From Verticillium longisporum (lineage: Eukaryota; Ascomycota; Sordariomycetes; Glomerellales; Plectosphaerellaceae), in NCBI GenBank assembly GCA_019188255.1, contig JAETXT010000001.1:186001-250000 (forward strand): a stretch of DNA of 64,000 nt, read 5' to 3'. Made by a program: the position numbers and the translations under genes. This document shows, piece after piece, positions 31,512 to 43,700 of the stretch; position 1 is the stretch's first letter, and every line of letters begins with the position of its first letter. A model generated the notes under the pieces. That model was not told the origin of the DNA and searched no databases. It saw only the letters and a program-made list of their open reading frames with translations.

Positions 31512-33060
31512 GCTTGCTGGGCCTCTGGTGAGTGCGTCGATGTGTGTGTGTGTGTGTGTGTATGTGTGCTGTGCTGGAGCTAAAGCTTGACGTGGAGGCA
31601 TGACGATGGTGGTTTGACTGCCAGGTGGGGAAAGGCGGTTCTCCCATTGATCCGCAGCCGGGCATGGCCTCTCGGGCCAGGTCTAATGACAATACCTACA
31701 CATGACAAGCAACAAGGTCGTAACCTTTTACCAATTACTTCACAAAGACTGTCGATAGTGCAGACACGGAAACAGAAGGATACTGATTAAGTATTGTCAA
31801 CTGCTCCACTGCGTATCCAAGGACGTGCATCTCCCCATACAAGTCCTGCGATTGATCCCAGCTTGGTACCCAGTGATGCCTCGATCTTTGAATGCCATGT
31901 TCGCGATGCGCCAGCCGGCATGCTCCTTCATGTCGGCGCCGAACAATTGCAGCAGCAACCCCCACTACCCGGTCTGCCGACGCCTTCCACCATTGCCTAG
32001 ATTTGTGCACCATCGTGCTGATGACGCCAACGCAGAGGATCACAGGGACGACGTATTGTCGGAAGATGTGTGCTTTCGAGTGACTGGTCGTGCTTTGATT
32101 GTTCTGCATGGATTCGTGTAAAGCAAGCCCGGTGGCTGCGCCGAAGGAGTCAAACGTCTGTGGAGTCGAGGGTCCTGACCACATTATGAAGGGAGGAGAT
32201 CCTACATTCATTGACGGTGTTGCAGCTTGGGTGCGTAATGAGTGTGTGCCAAGTCAGGTAGAGGCTGTGGTCGAGGAAGACGTATTAACGGAATATCTGG
32301 TGCGCAGACGACGGTTGGCGTCGTCAAAGACAGCGAGGTGAGAGAATCTGTCTATGCTCATCATTTTCCCTGCCACAAGGCAGGCACCACTTGCCCGAGG
32401 TTTGCCTGCTCATTGTCTGGATTTTCCGCAAGCTGGTGTCAGCTATGTGCCAAAGCAGGTATGTAAGTGTGTAAGTCGCGACGCATGAAGATGGACAGGT
32501 GGCCAGGGAACACCAGGACCAACCGGTGTAGGTGTCCTGCCACAAGGTACCTTACATTGACTACCTCGAAATTCGGGTTCATTGAGTCCCGGGACAGCTA
32601 AACTCGGGATGACACCATAAGCACACAGTCTCTGGAAACCATCAATGTTGTCGAACTTTGAACCAAAAGATTCGCAACCGAAATCAATTAGAAAAGAAGA
32701 ACAAAGGATGTGAGGCCAGGAGAAAGGCCGCTAAAACGGGTGTTCCTTGCCATGAGATAGGTACTGCTTGTCGGAGATTTGACTGTTTGCTAGCCTGTGG
32801 ACAAGTGATCCAGCTCATACAAGTGTTTACTTCAGAAGACATAACTTGTCGTGGATCTCGATTGGCAGGTTGGCAGGGTTCGCCAACTACCTCCTCGGCC
32901 AGAGGAACGCATCATACGCTTCACGCACCATGGGGCAAGACTATGGCTCAAAGGGCATCGCAGATCCCAGTTGCCTCAAGAGAATTATAATTGTAGATGC
33001 CTCGGACTTGGAGTTGCAAAAGAATCAGTGCCAAACAGAAGGGACAAAACACAAAAAGAT
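31512..33060. other. spacer upstream of RINT1/TIP20
   Basis: A CA/TG dinucleotide run at about 31543–31562 lies in the RINT1 leader. A frame at 31735–32211 (−) contains one hydrophobic stretch (YVVPVILCVGVISTMV) but I could not settle a gene model. Otherwise nothing is supported. Confidence 0.4.
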
Positions 33061-33141
33061 TCCGAACCAGGGAGTCGAACCCTGCGCCTGTCGGCACTCT
33101 CGAATGAAAGCGACAAATGTTAACCGATACACCAGTTCGGA
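33061..33141 (-). tRNA. tRNA-Glu(UUC) with a 10-base intron
   Basis: On the minus strand the acceptor stem TCCGAAC pairs with GTTCGGA. The D arm GTGT/ACAT, anticodon stem TGTCG/CGACA and T arm CAGGG-TTCGACT-CCCTG all fold. The anticodon loop reads CTTTCA, then the intron TTCGAGAGTG, then C, so the intron sits at the standard position after nucleotide 37 and the spliced loop is CTTTCAC with anticodon TTC (Glu). The spliced length is about 71 nt. Internal A and B boxes are present. A T5 run follows within about 10 bases on the minus strand, a Pol III terminator. Loop, stems and discriminator A all agree. Confidence 0.93.
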
Positions 33142-34508
33142 TGGTTGTTGGAAGCAGGGGTCATAGCATGATTCATATTCCCTACATTGCCCTAGGATGT
33201 GCAGGCTGACATCCATTGTGCTACTTGTACAGGCCAGCCACTTAGTGTACCGTTTCTCCCGGCCGGGGAAAGCTCCTCTTTGAAGGCTGCTGCTGCGAAT
33301 CTAAGACGACGAATCATCAAAAGGTAGCTAGTTCAGTCTGCAGGTCATTTCAGCAAGGAATCGAAATTGCAGAGGAGGCCGTCATGACCTACAGTCTCCC
33401 AAGCTTTATAGGCTCATGCCTGCATACTGTATCGAATGACCAGGCTGGCCCCCGCTATGGTGGCCCCCCAAAGTGAGGACTCGATGACATGTCGATAACA
33501 CACAAGTTCAATCTCGACGAAAACATGTTTCGGGCATCTCGCGAAGATCATGTCACGGCAGCACAGACTTCCGGGCCCTACGCCAATGCATAGCAACATT
33601 GCATGTACACGGGCTCGCCTATTTTAATGGCATTTGATCGAGTCATCAATGTCCTTGAATCCTGCCGCCGCTCAAACATGCGCATCACAACGGCTGTCGG
33701 CTACATGACCAGTCGTGTTCATCTCTACGCTACTCACGAAGCCGCCAAGGTATGCTTTTGCAGTGTTGCGTACTTTCGGGGCATATCGGCACTTGAAACC
33801 TGTCGAATATCTCCTCGAACCATTGGCCATAGATGGGTTCCAAGTCGCCTCGGCAGAGCAGTGATACAGGGTACCTCTTGAGAACCACCAAATTCAAGTT
33901 GTCATAGAGGTCGACTTCTTCGATGGCAAGCACCAACTCTACAAGATGGTACATTGGCGCGATCCCCAGATTACGCGGAACAAGGAATTCGGCAAGCTCA
34001 ACTCGCTCGACATCAGACTCGAGTGGGTTGACGCGTGTCGAGAGAGCATCTTTACCAAAGATAAAGGCGGGCTTCTGAACATCTCGAAAGGCGGCGTAGG
34101 CATGTTTCAGACGGGTGGTGTCATGGTTCGAGACATCGAAGAGGCCCCTTTGATGCCTGCATTGAGTACGGGGACCATACTGGTACCGTTGAATGAGGAC
34201 ATGATGAGAACGGAATTGAGAGCGAACCTCTACCGAGGTTGAATACTTGTAGGGCAGCTTGTTGCAAAAGGATGGGTGCTTGATTGATCTATTGGTAAAT
34301 TCGGACAGCCTGCGCGCCTGCAGCCAAGTGCTAGGCAGCAGCTGAAAGCCCAATGGCTGCCGACGACTGCTTGGTTGCCAGAGCCGAATGGCAGACACGA
34401 AGGGAAGGTGGCAGCATCCTGCTTGTTGTCGTGACGACTGAAGCGAGTGGCGATGATGCTCGATTTGATGAAGCCCCGAGCTCCCCGCTCGGAATGGGTT
34501 GGTCATCG

Positions 34509-34549
34509 CCAGGCGTCCAGGCGTCCAGGCGTCCCGGCGTCCAGGCGTC
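34509..34549. repeat. 8-bp tandem repeat CCAGGCGT
   Basis: Five tandem copies of CCAGGCGT, one with a single change. Confidence 0.85.
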
Positions 34550-34896
34550 TGAGGGGAGAAAGCAAGGAAACCTGGGAATTAAGCTTAAGAGGCCATGGAT
34601 GATGGTTCCTCTTATGTTCTCGGCCAGGGTCAGCGGGCGCCCAGGGTGCTGTTGACAGAGGGGGAGGAAAGTGTTTTCGATGTTCCTAGGCCTAAATAAT
34701 GGGTAAGGTAGGTACCGACCTAGATACCTATACGTACCTACCTTACCTTGAGGTACATACCTACCAGGCAGGTAGGGTCCAACGGTAGGCGCGGATGTGG
34801 AGGCCAGCGGAATTGGGAGCATGCAGGCACGCGGCTGCTGGTCACTAATAACGCAACCACTATGGGGTGGCCTGGTCCCCCAGAGCCTGGCGCTAC

Positions 34897-34944
34897 AAGC
34901 CTGGCTCCAAGCCTGGTTCCAAGCCTGGTTCCAAGCCTGGTGCC
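34897..34944. repeat. 12-bp tandem repeat CAAGCCTGGTTC
   Basis: About four near-identical copies of CAAGCCTGGTTC in non-coding sequence. Confidence 0.85.
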
Positions 34945-35789
34945 CAAGCCGAACCGCGCAGCCGGAGCCCTGCCAAATCGAGAGTACCTAGCAAGCCTAC
35001 CTAGGTACTGTACTCACGTACCAGTGGATCCCGTAGTGAAACGCGCTGGACATCCCACGTCACAGCCCTGATGGCGCCCCACCTTTACCCCCGTCTCCAG
35101 GCCAACCACAACCGGAGCAAAGTAAATACGGGAGGTTGGCCTAGCTACCATGATGCACCACGTATGTCGATCCGCCGATACCTCATAGACGTGCCACCCT
35201 CTTCTCCAGCCATCTTGATTCTTGCCCACTAGCATCCATCAACCTACTCAACACTGCCATCCCGCGCAAGCCGTGCTCGAGCTCGCCTTTCCGGACAACC
35301 CACGCAAAACTAAGTCACACCCTCCCATTCCCTCGACCCTCACTTCACCATTCCAAACCCTCTCTTCCTTTTCTCCATACCAGAGCCGAACAAAGAAAGA
35401 TCCCATCCATCATTCCAGAGCCCCAAAGGACCGGTGCATTCTTTTGGTCTGACAAGTCTATTCTTTCGCCCTTACATCTAGGTCGATCCGAGCCGTTCCG
35501 AATTCCTCGCGGCCCCGTTCTTCGACACCAAACCCTTCCAGTCTACGAAAGACGACAGACGACGAGATACCCGCATTCCACGTCGCTTCGTCCCCACGAA
35601 CCGTGCTTCCATCGGCAAACCCCCCCACCGTCAAGCTCATCTCGCTGTCGAGTTGAGTGTCCTGCCAGCACTGCGCGCAACCCAGACCCGACCGTTGCTC
35701 CGCAGAACGGAGAACGGGGAGAGGGCTCAGCGATCAGGGAAAGAAGGGGGGGGTCCTCCTCGAGCCGCGCGTTCACGTAAATTGCCGCC

Positions 35790-36782
35790 ATGGCAAAATT
35801 TCAAGTGGGATGGTACCGTACGTTGTGATCCTACCTGTGCCACGCGAGAGCATGGCATTCCTCACCTCTGCGAACCGGCTGACTGACGCATTCTCTCTTC
35901 CCAGGGTTCATACCGTTTCTCGGTTACCACCACGTGTTGATGATCTTGATAGCAATCGCTATCATTATGCTTTGTACGTACAGCCCCGCCTCCATGACCA
36001 AACGTCACCAGCTAACGGTGATTCCAGCGCTTCTTCTCGCGGGCTGCTCATCCTCTTCGCCGCTCATTCCTGACATCTTCCTCCTGACCATTTACTACGA
36101 GAACTACGAGGCCCGCCCCGACACGGCGCAGGTCGACTACAACGTTCACACGGCCATCAGCAACATTGCTGGTGACGCGCGCCTCGCTACCCGTGTCGGC
36201 TACTTTGGCATCTGCATCTCGCCCGATGGTGGCAGTTGGCTGTGCAGTAACAATGCGACGTCTCTTGCCAACGAGGTCTCGGTCGACCAGGATCCGCTGA
36301 ACCCCAACTGGCTCGCCAGCGAGAGCAAGGCCATGGTCGTGTTCCCCTACCTGATGTAAGCAAGCCGCTCTTGTTCTCTCGCCAGTGCACTATCTAACCA
36401 TCTCTGCAGCACCATCGCCATCATCTTTGCCTTCATCTGTTTCCTCCTTCTCGCCACCTTCCCCGGCTGGCACGAAGAGGAGGACTCGGAGGGTTCCGAC
36501 CGCGAAGTCAAGCCCTTCCCGTCCCGTCCCGTCTCGCAAATCTCTCTGGCCATCATCTTCATCGCCTCCATCTTCGTACTCGTCTCCGTCCTGAGGCAGC
36601 AAACCGCCTCAGTCGCCGCTTCCGTCATTGCGCAAGACTTGGGAAACGGGGCCGTCCGGTCAGCCGTCGGCACGTGCGCCATGGTGCGCGGCTGGTTCAG
36701 CTTTGCACAGCTCATCATCGTCACCATCGGCCTGCTCGTCATGATCCTCTCGATCCGCGTGCTGAGCCAGATGGTGGACTAA
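35790..36782 (+). CDS. FIG1: Fig1-family Ca2+ regulator / membrane fusion protein
   Basis: Exons 35790–35817, 35905–35973, 36028–36355 and 36410–36782 give about 265 aa. The first transmembrane helix (HHVLMILIAIAIIMLSLLL) ends in AGCSSSS, the Fig1 start. An extracellular loop follows with the claudin-like motif G-Y-F-G-x-C…C (GYFGICISPDGGSWLC). Three more membrane segments follow: TIAIIFAFICFLLLATF, ISLAIIFIASIFVLVSVL and a C-terminal QLIIVTIGLLVMILSI. Fig1 proteins are four-pass plasma-membrane proteins needed in yeast and filamentous fungi for pheromone-stimulated low-affinity Ca2+ uptake, cell fusion and polarised growth. The ATG at 35790 starts a 9-codon first exon; MAKFQVGWYR fits the family N-terminus. 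The next gene (CorA-like) is in the same direction. Confidence 0.9.
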
Positions 36783-37724
36783 GCTGGGTGCTCCGCGGCG
36801 CCAGGCAGACACGGAAATGATGTACATGGGGCAACCGAGGAATGGGGTAAAAAGGCCAGCATCGGGACAGGCGTTTTTGGGGAACTTGGGCTTGCTTTTG
36901 TCTTTGTGTTTTTTTTGAAAGCATGGGAAACGTGCATAATCATCACCAACCCCCACCCCCCTAGCGCGACTTTGATAGAGAGGCTTCGGCCGTGGAACGA
37001 CACGCATGTGTGGGGTCACTTCAGCGTCCCTTTCACTATGGTATCTTGCGGCCACGATGATCATGCGCGGCCTCGACGGATCTGGGGACATTTGGGAATG
37101 GCGAGGCTTGGGAATTGAAACGACTGTAGGAGTATATGTGATCTGATTCACGAAAGTGTGGAACGAGATGAGAATAAGAATGAAATCTGCATTTCCCCCC
37201 CCAAAAACCGCTACCCTCACCAACTGATGTAACGTGAGGTTTCATAATGTTTCCCCACGAGAGTGTGGATGTGATGCACAACCTTCAATCTCACTGGCGG
37301 AATAGGCGCCGTGGCCCCCAACGACGCGGCCTCAATTCAGCGCACAGCCTCGACAAGACGACCTCCCGTCGTGGTTGTCGTGGCAATCTTACCCCTCTCG
37401 AGCTTTACAATGTTGGAAATTCGCGAGCATGAAATGACCTCTTCCTGTGACTGCTTCGCGACGCAATGATGGACAACGAGAAGCACGACTGCCGCAGCCT
37501 GCACGTTCTGGCCTGGGAAGAGGGTAGGGTTCGCCTCAGGTTGTCACGATTGGTTTTTCGACTGCTGACATGTACCAGGTTGCCCATGGCAGAAACAATG
37601 GCTGAACCCTTCCACGTTGTTTGCTGCGGCGGAGGACGGCGTGGCAAGACGGGCGCTCCCGAGGTCTCCCCTGGTGGTCATGTGCGTCCCCGGATCTTCC
37701 TCTCCCTTTCTGACGACTTAGGAA
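36783..37724. other. spacer between FIG1 and the CorA-like gene
   Basis: FIG1 3' UTR. The segment 37466–37700 may contain one or two 5' exons of the CorA-like gene (for example MMDNEKHDCRSLHVLAWEEG from 37466), but I could not find a splice path that joins it confidently. Confidence 0.35.
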
Positions 37725-38876
37725 TTGCTGCTTACCTTATGCATTCACAGCCAAGCAAATGCCGAAAGAACCCGTTCCTGCCACCTGTGCAGGCGTGCTT
37801 TTACGAAAGCGTTTCTGATTCCCGAGCTTTGGTGGTCTGATTACAGCAAGCGGTCGAATGGATACTTTGGCTGCGATACCACGGGCGATGACGAGGGAAA
37901 CATTGCCACAGTCAGTACGTTTGCTTCGCTTCAGAAGGAAGAAAGGGGGAGTATGCTGACGATAGAAGCAACCTGGTCGCGGTACCTCGTGAAGCAACTC
38001 GCCGGCAAGGAGAAGATTCACCATGCGTGGTACAAGATCAACGTCGTCGTCAGGTGGTCGGCCACGCCGAACCAGACGGTCGTCCTCATCTTTGATGCGC
38101 CGAAAGAGCTCGAACAGAGACTACCGAGGCCGCTCCTGGAGCCGGTCACGAGAGAGCTGCTACGGGACCCCTTTCTGATCCACCTCTGCCTCGCCGAGGA
38201 GGTCGTCCGCGTCCAGAACGACGCCGTCTGGTCGCTCCGGACCTACGTGCGCGACCTGGAAAAGCAGCGCACGGGGGAGGACCCGTCGCCGGACTACCAG
38301 AGGCTGCACGACCTCGCGCGGCACGCGATTCACATTTGCGAGACGCTCGACCTCGGCGTCGTGTCCATGGAGAGCACCCTGGCCCATCATGCCGTCCTGG
38401 CCGACGAGCCTTCGGCCGCCGCCCCCGCCGCGGCCCATGGCGCCCGGTACACGCACAGGCACGTCCACCAGCGGCTCCAGTTCTTCAAGCACCTGTTCGA
38501 GAGCCTCCGCTGCCGCTCCGCCTCGAACAAGGAGAGGCTCGACAATGAGATGCAGCTCGCGTTCCACACGGTCGCGCAGCACGATTCGCGCACCGGCGTC
38601 GAGATTGCACGGGCCGCGCAGTCGGACAGTGCCGCGATGAAGACCATCTCGTTCCTGACGCTGGCTTTCCTCCCGGCCACGTTCATCTCTGCTGTTTTCA
38701 GCATGTCGTTCTTCAACGTCGATGATGGCACTGGAGAGTGGAGCGTTTCGAATAAGATTTGGATATACTGGGCTTTTGCCGTCCCGGTCACTCTTGTCAC
38801 GACAGGGCTGTGGTATCGGTGGCAACGGAAACTGTACCAGCCCGTGATCAAGGTGTCGCATGATAAGACGAAGTGA
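37725..38876 (+). CDS. CorA-like magnesium/divalent cation transporter domain protein, 5' end unresolved
   Basis: The frame encodes about 383 codons, with the reliable part starting near 37800 (FLIPELWWSDYSKRSNGYFG). The middle is a long helical region (EEVVRVQNDAVWSLRTYVRD, ARHAIHICETLDLGV, RYTHRHVHQRLQFFKHLFES) like the stalk of fungal CorA-like proteins. Two C-terminal transmembrane helices follow: TISFLTLAFLPATFISAVFS and IYWAFAVPVTLVTTGLWYRW. The usual GMN motif after the first helix is replaced by SMSFFN, common in fungal CorA-like proteins of unknown transport activity. The frame opens with a TTG and no good upstream ATG, so the true start lies in an upstream exon, perhaps at 37466. 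Confidence 0.75.
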   Translation: MLLTLCIHSQANAERTRSCHLCRRAFTKAFLIPELWWSDYSKRSNGYFGCDTTGDDEGNIATVSTFASLQKEERGSMLTIEATWSRYLVKQLAGKEKIHHAWYKINVVVRWSATPNQTVVLIFDAPKELEQRLPRPLLEPVTRELLRDPFLIHLCLAEEVVRVQNDAVWSLRTYVRDLEKQRTGEDPSPDYQRLHDLARHAIHICETLDLGVVSMESTLAHHAVLADEPSAAAPAAAHGARYTHRHVHQRLQFFKHLFESLRCRSASNKERLDNEMQLAFHTVAQHDSRTGVEIARAAQSDSAAMKTISFLTLAFLPATFISAVFSMSFFNVDDGTGEWSVSNKIWIYWAFAVPVTLVTTGLWYRWQRKLYQPVIKVSHDKTK

Positions 38877-39241
38877 TTGTGAAAGCCGGAGAATGAATAC
38901 GAGAAAAGACGATGGTGCTGGCAGGCAATGACCTCGCAATGTACTGTCTACTGAACTTCTCTCATCAAAGTTGCCGACAGGAGATATGGTAATGCCCAAT
39001 CGGAAAGTGGTAACCTAGATATCTGTAGAAAACCACTGGGTGGGCTCTTCGCAAGCTCCCCCAGGAACGCTCGCAAGCCGCGAGAAGCATCTTCAAAATA
39101 GTGGAACACAAGCATCAGTCTGGAAAGCCCTTTGGACGCGACAAGGTATAGAATATCCGACGCCGCATAACGCGGCCAAGAGCTGCGCAACGCGTCTTTG
39201 GTGGGAACTCTGCGTTGTAGCACACCAATTTCTTTGGATTC
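38877..39241. other. spacer 3' of the CorA-like gene and the phosphorylase relic
   Basis: The minus-strand frame of the relic reads on through this stretch to 38948, but the sequence no longer matches the domain family. Nothing else is seen. Confidence 0.4.
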
Positions 39242-40165
39242 TGCCGCGGCGTGTCTCTGCCATTCTTTGCTCTTGTGAGAATCCGAGTAATCGCAGATGC
39301 CACGTATCGGGAGACAGGGCAGCACATCCATTAGCCCGGCGGCCTCCATCTCAATACAAATGACGTCGAGTTCTCGAGCGATTTCATCTCAAGCCGTGCT
39401 GTTCTTCATCACCTGGTTACCTGAAGCGATCGCCCCGTAAGGCATCACAAAAATCTTCCGACGGCCGCTTTGTACGAGCCACCAACTTTATTTCGTCGCA
39501 CTTGTCGCAAGAATTCTCCGAAAGCTCGTGTTGAGACGTCGGCAAGAAGAGCCGACCGGGCGTGCTCGGCCGGCTATATCCAGGGAGCTGGCGAAGCCCG
39601 TCCCGCAGGACCTCTGGCAACCGGCAAGGCTGCAGCTCGTGGTCGCGATCGCAGAGAAGAAACCGTAGTGCCCGGGAGCAGATCCATCACCCTCGCCACC
39701 GCCGTGCGCTTCAAGCGCCCTTTGTCGGATATCGTGCCCATGTCGTACTGCATGACTCTTGTTCCGACAACGACGTCCCCCAGGCGCATGTCTGTCCTGC
39801 CTGGCACATCACCGCCGATGCCGACCATCAAGGCCATTCGCACGGAGGAAAACGTCCTGATGAGGTTGGTTAAGACAATGACCGCGTTGTTGGTCCCGTA
39901 CTGGGATTCGGGCAAGCAGGCAATGACAATGTATTGATTGCTGCGCGATACGACCGAGCGTGTATGCATTGATGTCAGAGCTGGGAACGAGCACATGCGC
40001 AGACTCGAAGGTTTCGTCTAGCATCGCCCGTGCTGCCGCTCTCTCGATGTGCAATGCGCATATCCAGGCAATTGTGAATCGATGGCAGGGAATAGTACCC
40101 TGCAGTATGGGAACTGAGGACGATCTGGATCCTGGGTCCTCATGATGCTGTTGCAGCGTGTTCAT
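39242..40165 (-). pseudogene. decayed PNP_UDP (nucleoside phosphorylase) domain of an NLR-type gene
   Basis: Pieces of a fungal purine/uridine phosphorylase domain, of the type at the N-terminus of many fungal STAND/NLR and ankyrin proteins, occur in order but in different frames: FTIAWICALHIERAAARAML and NAYTLGRI; IVIACLPESQYGTNNAV; MVGIGGDVPGRTDMRLGDVV; the segment LPEVLRDGLRQLPGYSRP; SCDKCDEIKLVARTKRPS; GAIASGNQVMK; and [20 protein letters not shown] with [10 protein letters not shown]. Breaks are a one-base gain near 39929, a 7-base near-tandem duplication (TTGCCGGTTGCCAG, about 39617–39630), a shift at a T run near 39452, and an in-frame TGA where relatives have Arg (CGA) near 39395. No NACHT, TPR or ankyrin region follows. 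Multiple independent lesions indicate a relic, not a sequencing slip. Confidence 0.8.
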
Positions 40166-40744
40166 GGTTCACTGGGTAGTAGCGCCGTGATTATGAAGAT
40201 AAGGTGATGCCCTCGAATGAGAGTTGCTAGCTGGGATGGATGTGACGACTACCTTGCTAAATTGCCTGCCTCAGCCTCACCCCGCTACGTAGCCAAGCGA
40301 AGCAGGTTGCACACCAGGATCACACGGTTAGATTTATTATTGTCCGACGCCTGAGTTTAGGTTCATCCAGATATGGCAGGCAAGGCTGTGCGTTATCGAT
40401 GTCGACCATGTTGTTACTAGGCAGATCGGCAACAAGGCCCTACTAGTCCTCTGAGCGGAGGACGAGAGCTACGGGTATGTTATTACATCTGCGGGAAGAA
40501 GAAGTCAGCAAGGTCGTATCAACAGTCAGTGTCACTTGAGGGTCATGACGATTACCTCGGAGTTGAACGATGCATAGTCTGGGAGACCTGCAGACTGATG
40601 GCCTCTATTCAACACCACACGGCCAGACATAACTTAGCACCGCAAACAAGTAGCAAGTCAGAGGCGGAAACATTGAATTCAACAGAGGCTATGCACCCCG
40701 TCCCAACACCAAACGCCACCCATGCATCGTTACATTATTTGACC
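40166..40744. other. spacer between the relic and the GH47 gene
   Basis: No gene supported; it contains the GH47 3' UTR. Confidence 0.45.
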
Positions 40745-43700
40745 CTACTCCTTGGGCCTCCGGAAGGGATGCGCCTCCGTGTTCAACACCCAGTCATCAA
40801 GACTGATGACATCGGTATCCGCGAACAGCAGGTAGAAGTACTTGAGTGTCTCAGCAAGCCAGAAACTCTCCATCTCGTCGTTCTTGGTCGGCTGCGTCGA
40901 TGTCACATCCTCGATGGCGCTGTTGCCGATGGACGTGGCCGTGGCCTTGACAACGGCCTCGAACATACGCCAGCCCTTTTCCTGCCAGATAGGATCGCCG
41001 GTAATGCGATACATGTACCAGACGGACTCGATGGCCTCGGGCCTGTGGCTGTCAGTAGTACACTCGCGTCGGGTAGCAATGGATCAAACGTACCGTAGGA
41101 TGTAGTGGCGGTGGTTGATGGCTGAGAAGCCGGGCGGGATGCGCTCCGTCTCGATGCGGTTCTTGACGAACTCCTCATGGTTCATAGGCTTGGGGTCTGG
41201 CCGCTCTGGGATCGTCGCTGGTGCTGCTGGGGGCGTAAGGGCCGTAGTGTCGTCGACGGCCATTTGCCCGATGACGCCACCCGCAACATTCTGCGTGTTG
41301 TCTGTAGGAGGAACTTGCTTGGTTACCAGCGTGTCTATAGTGCCTGGGTTGCTCGAGTCCTCCACGGGGGGAGGTGCCCTCTTGGCGTGGACATGCCCTT
41401 CATGGGCATCTCCAGCTGGCGCCACAGGCACTTCCTCGACAGGAACATTGACCACGGGCGCCGCGACCACAGGTGCCTCGACCTCAGGAACTTTGATGTC
41501 ATCAAACTCGGGAATCTTCACCTCCTCGTCGAAATTTGGCTGGATCATCACTTCATCATCGACAGGCATAGGCCTGCGAGGCGCATCGTCGTTGAACATC
41601 TCCTTGGTCGCCCCGGCCTCGGTCCCGGGAGCAGGTGCCGTCGGGGGTTCGTCTGGGGCGGCCGCAGCAGCTTCGGCCTTTCTGCGCTCCTCCTGCTGAG
41701 CCCGCAGCTGACCCTGTTCGTCGTCCTCGGCCGGCTTTGCGACCTGCTTGATTAGCTTCTGCGCCTGCTTTTCCTCCCATTCCTTGACGCTGTTGTCACG
41801 GTACTCTGCCGACGGGTCGAGATACTGCCACCAAAGGGTCTCGTTGTATGGGCAGCTCTCCATCGAGGCGCAAGGAACGACATTTGACCCTTCGGGCATG
41901 ATCCCGGACGGCATCGACTCGTAGGCCCACACGCAACCGTCTGTCAGCTTCTTGGCGATCTCAAGATCCTCAGGACGGTCGTACATCTGAGCGCCGAGCC
42001 CGAACATACCGCCGAGGAAACATGTCAGATGCGTGACCTCGTACTCGTGCCGGGCGTCATTGGCAACGTCACCCGAGGTCACGATTTTAGCCGAGAAGAG
42101 CACGTCTCTATCCTTGGGAGCCATGGCGCGATAGAGCAGATGTTTCCTGACAGCCTCGACTGTGCCAATGTGCAGGTCCTTGTACTCGGGGGCCAGGCCG
42201 CCGAGCAAAAGGTCCTCTTTGGGGAAATACTCGTACGCCGAATCCTGGCTGCCGCCCATGCTGTACTGTTCGTAACCGTAACTACTGGGCACGATGCCCT
42301 GTTCAATACAGTCCCAGCTGGCGAACTTGCCGTCAGCGGCGATAGGCGCCTGCGATCGCTCGTCTCCGGTGGTCGAGCCGGGGTAGGATGGCAAGTCGTC
42401 GGACGTCTGGAAGTTCTTGTCCTTCTGGTTGGGATCAAGTTCTGCCTGGACATCGCCAGCGGGATCCACTGGGAGGGCACGGCGAGCTACAGCTGGGTCC
42501 TCAGGGGCGTTGGGCGTTCCGCCAGCAGGCTTCGACCATTTGGAAGCCGGGACTTCGCCCACGGCAAGTTCTTCATCGGCAGCTGTTTGGCTCCCTGCGG
42601 CAGATTTCTTCTCAGCAGCCGGGGCGTCATCCGCGGCCTTGATCGCGGCCGGGGCGACGACCTTGGGCAGAGCAGACCCATCATCATCCTCTGGCTCCGC
42701 CGCATGGTCAGTGGCAGTGACGCCGTCCTGGCCCGGAACGTAACCTTGGGGTTGATGCAGCTTGGCAGCCTCCTCCTTGGCCCTCATTTCGGCCTTCTCC
42801 TCGGCAAGTGCATTGCGCGCGGCCGTAGCCGTCTTGTTGCAGCCCGATATGTCAAGGTTTTCGGGGAAGAGGCCAGGGATGGATGTGCCACGCTCTTGGA
42901 GGTCCCTCAGAGCATTGGTCACGCGCGCAATGGCATCGTAATACTTGTTGTTCCCCGTCAGCTGCGCCAGACGCGTGAACTCCATCGACATGGACGCAAC
43001 CTCAGCAATGCTGCCCGAGCCAGCGCGATGAGGCTGCGAGGCAAAGTCAGGCATCCAGTTGTAGTACAGGATTGGCATGCGGTTGGGCGTGTCAAAGACG
43101 CCCATAAGGATATCGGCGAGCTCCGTCGCCTTGTTGAGCAAGACAGGGTAGTCGCCCTCGTGGCCACCGCTGACGTCGTATGCGGCCAGCAGACCACCGA
43201 GGTAGCGAATAATGGTCTCGAACACGGGTATGTCACGGCGCTTGTCGCTGTAGGTAAAGTCAATATCAGCAACGGCCTCGGCAGCTTCTTTGAACTCGTC
43301 CTTCAGACCCATGATCCACAGCGTGTCGAGGGCGTCAACCAAGGTGGCAGCCCATCCGCAGAAGGGGTCACGGAAGCGCTCGCTCACGGGCGACAGCTCG
43401 TCGTGAGTCCAGGCAAATTTGCGGTACCCATCCCAAGAGCGCTTGGCCTCGGCCTTGACGAGCGCCAGGCGTTTCTGGCGCGTTTCCTTGACGGCAGCCG
43501 CTTCAGTCTCGGGGGTGAAGACGTGCTGGATCTTGGGGAACGGCTTGGGCTTGCCGGTGGGCAGAGGGATGATGGACTCGGTAGGCACGGGGAAGTGCTC
43601 GGTCTGCTTGCGCCAATGGATTTGTGTCTTGGAGGCATCGGTCGGATCGGTGACCTGAGGCTGACGGCTGGGAGGCTTCTGGATGTGAATTTCTTCAGGG

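Larger units (their letters stand above)
33142..35789. other. intergenic region with short repeats
   Basis: A 258-codon frame at 33730–34506 (−) has no family motif and I do not call it a gene. Tandem repeats at 34509–34549 and 34897–34944 and clusters of CCTAGGTACC-type motifs (34688–34770, 34985–35012) occur before the long C/T-rich 5' leader of FIG1. Confidence 0.4.

Noticed and set aside
31735..32211. Possible small one-pass membrane protein (YVVPVILCVGVISTMV segment)
   Set aside because: Two frames look equally plausible downstream of the hydrophobic stretch, and I found no splice sites that join them. Too weak to list as a gene.
33730..34506. A 258-codon minus-strand frame in the spacer after the tRNA
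   Set aside because: No recognisable domain, no splice support, and overlapping frames of similar length on the other strand. It could be a decayed gene, but I cannot show it.
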